From Aureococcus anophagefferens (lineage: Eukaryota > Sar > Pelagophyceae > Pelagomonadales > Pelagomonadaceae), in assembly GCF_000186865.1 (NCBI RefSeq), contig NW_008705587.1, positions 14,602 through 78,601 of the forward strand: DNA of 64,000 bases. Direction: 5' to 3'. Shown piece by piece: positions 26,232-35,922 of this stretch. A program made the position numbers and the translations under genes. The notes under the pieces are model-generated. The model had not been told where the DNA came from and did not search any database. It saw only the letters and a program-made list of their open reading frames with translations. Each line of letters starts with the position of its first letter. The stretch's first letter is position 1.

Positions 26232-27716
26232 ATGGCTCAGCCGCATCTGGGCAGCGGCAGCGGCTGGGGCGGCAGCGTGTTCAAGAAGGCGTGGGCCCGC
26301 GTGGCCTGGACGCTGAACGAGGACGAGATCAAGGACCTCCCCGAGTTCGACCCGAAGCCGGCGAGCGCGCACGTGCCGAGCGCGAAGGGCGCGTCGCGCG
26401 CCGCGTGCGCGGGCGCGGCCAAGGACCCCACGAAGTTCTTCAAACGCAAGAACCTGCGGATCTTCACGCTCGCGATCGCGACGCTCGGCCTCGTCTGCGG
26501 CCTGCCGTCCGGCGTGACGGCGGCCGTCGAGCGCGCCGGCGAAGCGATCTTCGATCATGAGCTCGGCTCCCTGTCGCCCTACGACGCGATGCGCGGCGCG
26601 GACGTGAATTGCCGGCGCACGGTGATCATCCGCGACACGCTGGACACGTTCAGCGACACGGCGGCGGAGCTCGAGAAGAAGATCGGCGCCGCGGCCTTCT
26701 CCCAGATCACGGACTTCGCCGCGTACGCGGCGGAGAAGTTCAAGGCGCCGGTGGAGTCCATCCGCATCCTCGCCTACGACACGCCGGCCCCCGGCTGCGT
26801 GTCGAACGGCGAGCACACCGACGGCTGCATCGTCGGCGACAAGGGCCTCCAGGCCCGCTACATCGCCGGCGCCGGCACCGTCACCTACCTCCTCACGGCC
26901 AAGGTCATCGACATGAACGCCGACCCGCTCGTCGAGTTCTCGACGCTCGCCTCGTACATCATGACCGTGCCCGCGGGCGCGGCGGTCCTCATGGACAACG
27001 TCGCGTCGGGCGTCGACCTCCTCGGCTACGTCCGCCACGAGGACAAGTACATCGCCGTCAAGCTGTTCCACACCGTGCTCGGCGTCGAGGCGCCCCGCAC
27101 GAGCCTCGTGCTCACGTGGGCCGCGTCCACGGCGTCGCTCATCGTCGACGCGGCCGCGCGCCTCCGCGCCGGCTGGAAGCCGCCCGACGACCGCGCGACG
27201 AAGGCCGACGCGATCAAGAAGGCCGACGCGGACATCGAGGCCTGGAAGGCGAACAAGAAGCGGTTGCTCGAGGCCATGGAGCGGGCGACGGGCAAGACGG
27301 AGCACGAGCGCTCGACCGAGAGGGCGCGCGACGAGGGCTACGAGAGCCGTCGCGACAAGTACGACAAGATGGCCCAGGAGGAGGGCTACAAGGACTGGCG
27401 CGACAAGAACGCGAAGGACGCGGGCTGCGACAACTGGAGCGACTACCTGACGGAGTGCGCGAAGAAGCGCGGCTACAAGTCGAGGTACGAGGCCGAGAAG
27501 GCCTCGGCCGCGAAGCTCCCGGGCATCACGTCCCGCCACGACCTCTGGGTCAAGAACTCCTACGCGAAGTACATCGGCGTCAAGAAGGGCTGGGCGGCGC
27601 TCGTCGCCGCCGTGGGCCTCGCCGCCGCGCTCCGGAAGTTCGCCAAGAGCGACTTCCCGAAGAACCAGCTCCAGCTCCTCAAGGCCCGCAAGGAGGGCCG
27701 CTTCTCCCAGAGCTAA
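26232..27716 (+). CDS. Hypothetical protein with charged GY-repeat tail
   Basis: Single exon of 494 aa from MAQPHLGSGSGWG (ATG at 26232). A basic stretch (FFKRKNLRIF) precedes a hydrophobic segment (TLAIATLGLVCGLPSGVTAA, about residues 80-100). A globular middle follows (TVIIRDTLDTFSDTAAELEK, TYLLTAKVIDMNADPLVEF). Further hydrophobic patches are YIMTVPAGAAVLMDNVASG and SLVLTWAASTASLIVDAAA. Residues about 350-440 are tandem imperfect repeats of about 16-18 residues around GY-x-(S/D)-(R/W)-x-(D/E)-K, for example DEGYESRRDKYDKMAQ, EEGYKDWRDKNAKD and KRGYKSRYEAEK. A last hydrophobic helix (WAALVAAVGLAAAL) sits near the end. I do not recognise the family. It is probably membrane-associated. Confidence 0.65.
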   Translation: MAQPHLGSGSGWGGSVFKKAWARVAWTLNEDEIKDLPEFDPKPASAHVPSAKGASRAACAGAAKDPTKFFKRKNLRIFTLAIATLGLVCGLPSGVTAAVERAGEAIFDHELGSLSPYDAMRGADVNCRRTVIIRDTLDTFSDTAAELEKKIGAAAFSQITDFAAYAAEKFKAPVESIRILAYDTPAPGCVSNGEHTDGCIVGDKGLQARYIAGAGTVTYLLTAKVIDMNADPLVEFSTLASYIMTVPAGAAVLMDNVASGVDLLGYVRHEDKYIAVKLFHTVLGVEAPRTSLVLTWAASTASLIVDAAARLRAGWKPPDDRATKADAIKKADADIEAWKANKKRLLEAMERATGKTEHERSTERARDEGYESRRDKYDKMAQEEGYKDWRDKNAKDAGCDNWSDYLTECAKKRGYKSRYEAEKASAAKLPGITSRHDLWVKNSYAKYIGVKKGWAALVAAVGLAAALRKFAKSDFPKNQLQLLKARKEGRFSQS

Positions 27717-28289
27717 ACTGCCCGCCCCTACGCCCCCCGCCCCCGCTAAGCATCCTAAGAACCCATCCGCGGTGATCGATGTGTCGCGCGGACATCTCGC
27801 GCGCGAAGCGGCGGCGATCGTCCTCGCTCGCGGCGCCGCGCGCGCCGTCGCCGCAGCAATCGCGCAACACCGACCCCGCGGCGCCTCCGCGGCCGTGCGT
27901 GACGACCGCCGAAGCATCCGAGACCGCTAGCCCGGCGCGGTTCGCGCCGCCGAGGCGACGCCGCTTCCGCCCGCGCCGCGCCGAGGCCATCTTCCGCCGC
28001 CGCCCACGACGACGACCTCTGACGCCGCTACTCGACGACCGTCGTCGGCGACGAGCAGATGCTCAACAACGGCAACGCGCACCGCTGGTAGCGCTTGGGC
28101 CGTCGAGAAAGGCCGCGCGGCGCAACTCGTCTGGCGCGCAGATCCAGTGCTCAGATATCGCATCGATCTCCGTCGCCACTTCAGGATCTTTCCGTCGAAG
28201 TTGAGGCGTTAGTTGCCGATCGGCCGCGCGAGCGCCGCAGGCGGCCTGAGGGGCAGCGCGGGCAGCCACGCGGCCGCGGCTCAGGGCGC
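27717..28289. other. Gene-free interval
   Basis: 573 bp with only short Arg-rich open frames on either strand. No motif, repeat or RNA gene can be supported. Confidence 0.45.
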
Positions 28290-28450
28290 CTACTTCTCCT
28301 TGGAGCGGCGCGCGAGGATCTCGCCGAGCTCCGGATCTCGCCGAGCTCCTCGAGGCTGACTTCGACGCCCGCGGAGTGGTTGTCCTTCTGCCTGCTGAGG
28401 AGCGACGTGATCTGCTCCTGGCGGCTCTTCTCGCCCTCCGGCTCCGACAG
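28290..28450 (-). pseudogene. C-terminal coding fragment with frameshifting duplication
   Basis: On the minus strand LSEPEGEKSRQEQITSLLSR continues as QKDNHSAGVEVSLEELGEI. The last residues LARRSKEK and a stop (28290) are in another frame because GGATCTCGCCGAGCTCC is tandemly duplicated (28316-28332, 28333-28349). Without the 17-bp copy the frame is unbroken. The parent protein is not recognised and no upstream exon could be joined. Confidence 0.4.
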
Positions 28451-28451
28451 C

Positions 28452-28911
28452 TCTACGTGAGCTCGCGGACAAGAGCACGGGCCAGATCACGCGCGCGTCC
28501 TACGATTTCTCCAACTATTCGAAGACGGGCCTCGGCTGCGACCGCACGTCGCGCGGCGTCGGCAGCCGCATGATCGACACCTACGCGCCCGCGCTCCGGG
28601 AGATCCTCGACGACCCCGCGCGCGTCCCCGAGGAGCAGCTCCTGTTCTTCCACAACAAGAAGTGGACGGACCCCGTGCCCGCGTACTACGGCAACGCGAC
28701 CGTGCGCCTCTTCGACCGCATCCGCGACCGCCACGCGGGCGCGCTCGACGAGCTCCGGGGCATGGCGGCGACGTGGGACGGCCTCGAGGCCGCGCTCGGG
28801 GGCGACGCGCGCTTCGCGGGCGTCCGGGCGCGCTTCCTCCAGCAGATGAACGACGCCGCCGTCTTCTCCGACACGATCATGGGCTTCTACGGCGCCCTCA
28901 GCGGCCTCTAA
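28452..28911 (+). CDS. Hypothetical protein, C-terminal exon
   Basis: An open frame from a possible acceptor (CCGACAG, ending 28450-28451) reads LRELADKSTGQITRASYDFS, then NYSKTGLGCDRTSRGVGSR, then an ATG at 28570 (MIDTYAPALREILDDPARVP) and on to ALSGL and a stop at 28911. The residues upstream of the ATG look coding, so the ATG is probably internal and the real 5' exons are missing or unrecognised. The C-terminal part is helical (RIRDRHAGALDELRGMAATW). The family is not recognised. Its 5' limit nearly coincides with the 5' limit of the minus-strand fragment next door. Confidence 0.4.
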
Positions 28912-28916
28912 CGCGT

Positions 28917-31900
28917 CTAGTCCTCGGCCTTGGGCGCGGGGAGGCAGCACGCGCCGCACGCGTTGCAGAAGATCGTGAGGAAGTGGAGGAGGCAGACCCA
29001 GCAGGCGGTCCAGTGGAAGAAGATGCAGCAGGGGCACTGGAGGATGGACCAGCAGAAGACGCAGCAGCACGTGCAGCACATGCCGCAGTGGTACTTGGCC
29101 ATCATCTTGTGCGCGAAGCGCGTGAAGCAGCAGCACGTGCGCTCCCGGAAGGTCATGGCCTTGAGCTCGGCCTCGAGCTCGTCCTCCTCGTCCTCCTCCT
29201 GGAGCATGGACGCGACGTCGCGGCCCAGCGCGTTCTGGTCGAGCACGGACAAGCGGCGCTCCTCGTCCGCCGCCGTCTTCGCGACGATTCGAATGAAGAC
29301 CTTCTCCATGGACGCCTGGGCCACGGAGAACTCGGCGATGCCCAGGTCCGCGCGCGCCGCCGCGTCGAAGGCGCGGAAGGCCTTGGCCAGGAGGCCCCGC
29401 TCGGACGCGCCCGAGACCTCGTACGTCAAGAGCGACGCGTCGGCCGCCGCGAGCGCCTGGGCAGGACAAGAGAGATTCAACGTCGCTTCAACGTGAGTGT
29501 TCCGCGCGCGCGCGTTCCAGAAAAAGCACCCACGCTTCGTGACCGTTCCAAGAGATGATCGCTCGTCCAAAAATCAGCCGAAACGAGCGGAAAACGACCG
29601 AGATAGGAGCCTTTGAAGTTGGGAATTTCGCTCTCTTTTGCTGCCCTGGCGAGCGCGATGGCGTGCTCCGGCGCGAAGGTCGCCGTCGCGAAGGCCGTCA
29701 CGCGGTTGATGGCCTCGGTCCAGGCGCCGGGCGACGCGCACGCGCGGTCGTCGAGCTTCACCGCGAGCTCGTAGCCCGACGCGTGCTGGTCCTTGAGCTG
29801 CCGCGGCGTGCCCAGGCACTCGAGCTGGCCCTTGACCATGATGCCGATGCGGTCGCAGAGCACGTCCGCCTCGACCATGGAGTGCGTCGTCAGCACGACG
29901 GCCCGGCCGGCCATCGTCGCCTTGACGAGGTTCCACAAATTCCGCTGCGACACGGGGTCGAGCCCCGCGGACGGCTCGTCCAAGAGCACGATGCGCGGGT
30001 CCCCCACGAGCGCCGCGGCGCAGCAGAGCTTGCGCTTCATGCCGCCGCTCAGCCGTCCGGCCATCTTGTGCGCGTGGCCCAGGAGCTCCACGCGCCGGAG
30101 CGTGTCCGTCACGAGCGCGCGCACCGCGATCTCCGAGCCGACGCGCCGGAGCCGCGCGAAGAGCGCGCAGTGGTCGTAGCAGGACAGCGACGGCCAGAGC
30201 GAGTTGTGCTGGTTCACGACCCCGAGATGCGCCGACGCCTCGCCGAAGTCGCAGAGGACGGACTTGCCCGCGATCTTCGCGTCGCCGGACGTCGGCTCCG
30301 TCGCGCGCATGACCATGGACATGGTCGTCGTCTTGCCCGCGCCGTTGGCGCCGAGCAACCCGAAGACCTCGCCGACGCGCACGCCGAAGGTCACGTTCTG
30401 CACGGCCTCGACGGCGACGGCGCCCGGGCGCTTCGGCGCGTAGATCTTCCGCAGTTCGAAAACGTCCAACCCCGCGGCCGCGGACGCCTCCTTGAGCTCC
30501 GGCGGGTAGGCGTCCTCCGGGGGCCGGTTGCGCACCATGGCGCGCACCTCCTTGAGGTCCCTGAGGACCTGTCGGGCCAGGTCCTTGAGCGCGGGCCCGC
30601 AGCCCGCCGCGGCCGCCGGCTTCGCGTCGTCGTCGTCCGCGGGCGCCGCGTCCGCGAGGCGGCCCAGGACCCGGTTCCGCTCCTTGGCGACCTCCTCGTC
30701 GAGGCGGAGCTTGCGCTTCTTCGAGAACTTGGAGCGCGCGTAGGCCAGGGGCCGCGTGGCCATGCGGTCCTTGAGGTACGCCGCGGCCTCGAACGCGACG
30801 ATCTGCGCCAGCAAGACGACCATCGTCGCCCAGAACGCGGGCCAGAGCGGCGCGTTCTTCGTGTCCAGGATCTTCTGGGCCCGCGGGAGCATGCCCAGCG
30901 CCATGAAGAAGGGCCGCAGGCCCGTCCGCAGGAACGCCATGCAGAGCGCGCCGACGGGCGACGCGACCGTGCACCACCACGCGTACACGGACACGAGCTC
31001 CCCGAAGTTCCAGGTGAACATCTGCATGGACGACGTCCCCGACATGACGCCGCCGAAGACGAGCCAGAGGACGATGGCGCCGAAGAGGGGCAGCACGATG
31101 CACGCGAGGCACAGGATCGGGAAGCCGCCGAGGCACATCGTCGGCGTGTCGAACGCGTAGGACCCGACGTGCGCGAAGGTCGACAGCGCGATGCCGAAGA
31201 TGGGCAGCAGCACCCAGAGCCAGGCCGTGCGCGTCATCCAGCCTCTCTGTTTTGTTTTAATATTCCAGCAGTCCTGCTCGTCCGTCATGACGTCGCAGTA
31301 GTAGTCCCAGACGGCCTCGTAGTCGTCCTGGTGGCTGTAGATGTAGGCCGCGTCGGGCGACGTCGAGTTCGTGATCATGTCCATGATGATGAAGTAGTCC
31401 TCGAGGGTCGGCATCCGGTACTCGGCCTTCCACATGCGGTAGCGCATGTCGAAGCCCGCCAGACCACCGTAGACGCAGGCGATGACGAGGAGCTGGAGCG
31501 CCGCGTCCGCGAGCAGCGTGCCGAGCCAGTAGGCGCGGTAGTCGAGGCCCGAGATCGTCAGCAGGTTCCGCACGCGGTTCGCGCGCTCGCTCACCAAGGG
31601 CTCCGCGGCGAGGCCCGGCACGAAGATGAACGACACGCCGACGACGGCGGCGACGATCAAATTCGGGATCGTGCTGTAGCGCGGCTGCTTGCCCGTCGCG
31701 AGCTCGCCGCCGGCGCAGAGCCCCGCGAGCATGATCGAGACGATCGCCGGCAGGAGCACGAGCGCCGTGCACCGCGCGCCGCCGAGGTGGGGCCCTAAAA
31801 ATTGGTTCACGGGCCGCGGCCGCCGGTCGCCGCCGAAGACCCGCTCGCGGAACGCGCAGACCATGGCCTCGAGGCCGCGCAGGGGCGCCAACAAGATGAC

Positions 31901-34900
31901 GACGTCGTTCCGCGCGTGCTCGAGGCGCATGCGCGCGATGGCCAGGCTCTGGTCCCAGACCCGGCTCGACGTCCGCGGGCCGCCCGTCGCCGCCGCGCCG
32001 CCCGCGGCCGAGGGCAGGGACACGTAGATGGACTCGTCGGGCGCGCCGGCCGCGAGCACGTTGTGCACCGTGTCGTCCTCGCCGACGACCATGAAGACCG
32101 TCTCCAGCGTCGTCGGCTCGAGGGCCGTCGACGTGATGGCGAGGCCGTCCAGGTTGCCGTCGATGGCGTCGAAGAGGGCCGCGAGCCGGTGCTCCTCGCT
32201 CGCCGGGAGCGCGTAGGTCCGCTCCGTGACCGCGTCCGCGTCGCCGCCGTCGACGAGCGGGTTGTCGACGTCCGGCGCGGCGACGAGCGACTCCTCCTGG
32301 AGCGTCGCGCCCGCGACGATGTCGGAGACGAAGCCGCCGAAGTCGGCCGTCGCGGCCCGCTCCTTGAGCGTCGCCGAGAGCAGGTAGCCCTTGCCGAACG
32401 TCCGCTTGAGGAACGGCACCGTGCCGCACGTGCGGATCTTGCCCGACGACATGATGGCGACGCGGTCGCCCAGCGCCTCCGCCTCGTCCATGTGGTGCGT
32501 CGTCAGCAGCAGCGACCGCCCGACGCGCACGGACCGCAGGAGCGTCCAGAGCTCGCGCCGCGCGACGGGGTCCATGCCCGCCGTCGGCTCGTCGAGGATG
32601 ATGAAGCGCGACCCGCCGGCGAGGGCGATGGACGTCGACAGCTTGCGCTTCTGGCCGCCGCTGAGCTCCGCGCCGAGGTGCGCCGCGCGCTGACCGAGGT
32701 GGAAGACGCCGAGGAGCGACGTCGCCTCGCGCGACGCGTTCGCGACGGACTGGCCCTTGAGCCGCGAGAAGAAGAAGACGTGCTCCGCGAGCGTCAGGCG
32801 CGGGAAGAGCACGTCGTGCTGCGGGCAGACGCCCAAAAGGCACCGCAGCGAGTCCATGCCGCCGGCCTCGAAGATGGAGTAGCCGAAGACCGTCGCGCCG
32901 TCGGTCGCGCGCCGCGGCGGGTCCGGCGGCAGCAGCCCGGAGATCATGGCCATGGTCGTCGTCTTCCCCGCGCCGTTGTGGCCCAGGAGGCAGAAGATCT
33001 CGCTGTCGCGGATGCCGAAGCTCACGCCGTCGACGGCTTTGTGCTCGCCGAACGTCTTCCGGAGCCGCCGCACCTCGACGCGCGGTGCGTCCCCCGGGTC
33101 GAGCGCCTCGAAGCGGGCCGGGTCGTCGGCGTCGTCGAAGGCGGCGTCGGCGACGAGGGCCGGCGCGCGCGACGTGCCGAGCCAGTAGCTCGGCAGGAGG
33201 GGGAAGTAGAACGGCTTCGGCGTGCCGTACTCCGACCACGGGATGACCTGGTTGAAGTACCACGCGAGGAGGCCGTAGAGCACCATGTCGGCGATGAGCA
33301 TGCCCCAGAGGGGCCCCGTCCAGTCCGCCGCGGGCCGCCAGCCCTTGAGGTCGCCCGTGGCCTTGGCGTAGAACGACGGGTACTCGCTCCGCGCGTCGAC
33401 CCAGCACCCGATGTCCTGCGCGCCGTAGTCCGCGAAGTCGCCGTAGGAGTAGGAGTAGGAGTAGGCGTCGCCCCAGGGCACGCCGCCGTTGCAGAAGAGG
33501 CTCGTGGACCCGCGGCTCTGGGCCCACTCCTCGAGCTGGCGGAACCGCTTGTTCGGCGCGTCGCGCCAGTCCATCTCCAAATCATAACCGTAGGCGCACT
33601 CGTACTCGCCGGACGCGAAGCAGTCGTCGCCAAAGTCGCAGGACCGGTCCCAGGGCGCCGCGGAGCCCGGCGGCGAGATCGCCGCGCGGATCGCGCACTT
33701 GCGGACGCGGTGCGACGCGTACGAGTCGACGAGCAGGCCGTAGGCGAGCTGGGGCATGAGCGCGTAGACGCGCTGCCCCGCGGGCGAGATGTCCCAGATC
33801 GACGCGGACGACCCGTCCTTGACCGCGCCCACAAAGTAGACGATGACGCCGAGGAGCTGCGCGCAGATCGCGAAGATGGACGCGGCCTCGTTGTTCGTGA
33901 TGAACGTCGTCGCCCACATGCACTGGACGACGAGCGCGACGACGTACATCCAGTGGAGGGCGAGGATCGTGCCCGCGTAGCCCGGCGTGTGGCCCGCCCT
34001 CCGGAAGAGGCCCGGCCCCGCGACGACGCAGACGAGGAGCGCCACGAGGAACCCGGCGACGACGCCCTCGACGAGGAGCACCGCCGCCCAGTAGACCGCC
34101 TCCTTGAGGCCCGCCATCTTCATGGCCTCGAGCAGCCGCGCGCTCTTCTCCGCGACGAGGTTCACGATGACGACCTGCATGAGGAATAAGAACGCGAACT
34201 GGGCGAGGTAGGTCTCGAGCGTGCCGTGGCTCAGGATGGCGCCGCGGGCGTAGTCGTGGAGCTCGCCGCCCTTGCGGGCCCAGTTGCTGTTCTTCGGGCT
34301 CCACTTGGACTGCGGCGAGTAGCCCGTCAGCGCCGTCATAATATATAAGAGCCAGATAAGGACGAACCAGACCGACGGCGCGAGCAGCTGCTTGACGATG
34401 GCGGCGCGGTCCCGCGACTTCTCCTTGGACGCCTTCCAGACGAGGAGGCCGAGCTGCGCGAGCGCGGACCGCGGCCGCACCTTGGGCGCGGCCGTCGCGG
34501 AGCCCGCGTCCGGGTGCGCGGCGGCGGCGAGGTCGCCGCCGTCGCCCGTCTTCGCCTCCTCGCCCGCGCCGGGCTGCGTGACGACGGCCGCGAGCTCGAC
34601 GGCGCCGTCGGCGGGCGCGGCCTGCGTCCGCTTCGTCGGCTGCGGCTTGTCGCAGCACTCCGTCTCGCACCAGACGCAGCAGGCGACGCAGCAGAACTTG
34701 AACCAGGAGTAGAGCCGGGGGAACGCCGTCGCCGCCGTGTAGCGCAGCTTGTTCAGGGGCGTGAACCAGGGGCAGCACCGGTGGCTCTGGCAGCACGCGA
34801 GCACGTAGCCCGCGCAGAAGAAGGGCGTGATGAAGACGAACCAGATGATGGACCGCCAGGTCGTGTAGCCCCACTCCTCCCAGAAGTCGTTCGACGTGAA

Positions 34901-35694
34901 GCAGGCCGACGGGTAGTAGCGGTCGTAGGTCATGTCGTCGTCCTCCCACTGCGGCCGCCGCTCGTTGCCGCCGCGGTCGCGCACGAAGCCCTCGTGCTGC
35001 TGGAACGCGCTGTAGTAGAGCTCGTCGAAGGCGCCCGGGGCCTCGGCGCGGGCCGGGTCGCCCGCGAGCGCCGCGCACGTGAGGTTGCAGCGGTCGAGGC
35101 AGCCCCGGTACGTGTCCTCCCCGAGCGCGGCGATGGCGCCGGGGTCGGAGAGCGCCGACCCGCCGTCGCTCCGGACGGGCTCGCCGTCGGCCGTGCCGTT
35201 GAGCCAGGTCTGGGACCAGTACATGTAGTGGCGCTCGCGCCAGAAGGCCGACTCGTGGCGCTCGCGGTAGCGCGCGCGCGCGTAGCGCGCGAACTCGCCC
35301 GTCGGCGCCAGCACGAGGCAGTAGGACCGGTCGAGCCGCTCGCGGCCCCGCGTGTTGCGCATCTGGAACTTCTCGCCGACCTGCTGGTCCTTCTGCCGCA
35401 CCCAGAGCGCGCCGGTCGCCTCGTCGCAGCGGAGGTCCGCGCACTTGAAGCCCGACCAGCCGAAGTAGTCCTACAGTTTTGTGATTCACGGCATGTTATT
35501 TTCTGGTCTGTTACCTCCTCGTCCTCCTGGCGCCGCCGCCAGAAGTAGGACGACAGGTCCAGGTAGGCGTCGTCCTTGAACCGGCACACCGGATCAGGCT
35601 CGGGCTGCGCGGGCGGCGTGTAGATCGGCGCCGTCTGGGCCGCGGCGCGCAGGCACGCGGCGCCGACGGCGACGATTGCGAGGCACCGCGCCAT
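28917..35694 (-). CDS. ABCA-type full ABC transporter
   Basis: Three exons, 35694-35515, 35470-29657 and 29456-28917, give 2177 aa. A 44-bp GT-AG intron follows codon 60, and a 200-bp introner-derived GC-AG intron precedes the last 180 residues. The start MARCLAIVAVGAACLRAAAQ is a signal peptide. Two transmembrane halves are present, each with a nucleotide-binding domain. NBD1: CLLGHNGAGKTTTMAMISG (Walker A), LSGGQKRKLS (signature), FIILDEPTAGMD (Walker B). NBD2: GLLGANGAGKTTTMSMVM, LSGGMKRKLC and IVLLDEPSAGLD. A large Cys-containing extracytosolic loop follows the first helix, as in ABCA proteins, which move or flip lipids. The C-terminus is an odd Cys-rich hydrophobic tail (CGMCCTCCCVFCWSILQCPC). 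The substrate is unknown. Confidence 0.9.
29449..29656 (-). mobile_element. Introner element, copy A (192 bp) with 8-bp target duplication
   Basis: The element is 29457-29648. On the gene strand it begins CAGGGCAGCAAAAGAGAG and ends CTCTCTTGTCCTGCCCAG, imperfect terminal inverted repeats. GCGCTCGC flanks it on both sides (gene strand). Splicing must use the GC of the upstream duplicate as donor and the element's terminal CAG as acceptor (intron 29656-29457, 200 bp), which restores EHAI-ALAAAD with no change. No GT donor gives that result. It is about 90% identical by eye to copy B at 42401-42592. Confidence 0.9.
35471..35514 (-). other. 44-bp intron in the ABC transporter gene
   Basis: Starts GTAACAGACC and ends AAACTGTAG on the minus strand, phase 0, AT-richer than its exons. 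Removal joins RRRQEDEE to DYFGWSGFK. Confidence 0.8.
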
Positions 35695-35922
35695 GGCGCG
35701 ACGCGCGCTGTGAGGTGGAGCTGTGCAAAGAGGGGAGTGGAACGATGGTGGGAGCGGTCGGTTAGAGAATTCAACATAGTTGACTGAATTTGCAGGACCT
35801 TCACAGTGCCGCTTGCGTGCAGCGAGGCTGTGGCGACGCTCATCGATGGCAGCCGCCACGCCCAATCGTTGACGGCCGCTCGCGCTGACCGCGGACCACC
35901 GGAGTTCGCCGCAGTCGCGCGC
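35695..35922. promoter_or_regulatory. Divergent promoter between ABC transporter and MRH lectin
   Basis: 228 bp between two start codons. It includes a less GC-rich core (AGAGAATTCAACATAGTTGA, about 35764-35783). No defined motif is claimed. Confidence 0.4.

Noticed and set aside
27779..28204. 141-codon plus-strand gene
   Set aside because: Basic, low-complexity composition with no motif. It fills a gap by GC bias only.
28453..29469. 338-codon minus-strand frame overlapping the ABC last exon
   Set aside because: It is in a different frame from the ABC tail, Arg/Gly/Val-rich and without motifs; the ABC exon is supported by splicing and context.
29477..29656. Continuous coding through the introner of the ABC gene
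   Set aside because: The frame runs into the element and stops near its end, but the 8-bp duplication, the matching copy elsewhere and the resumption of ABC tail coding show it is an intron.
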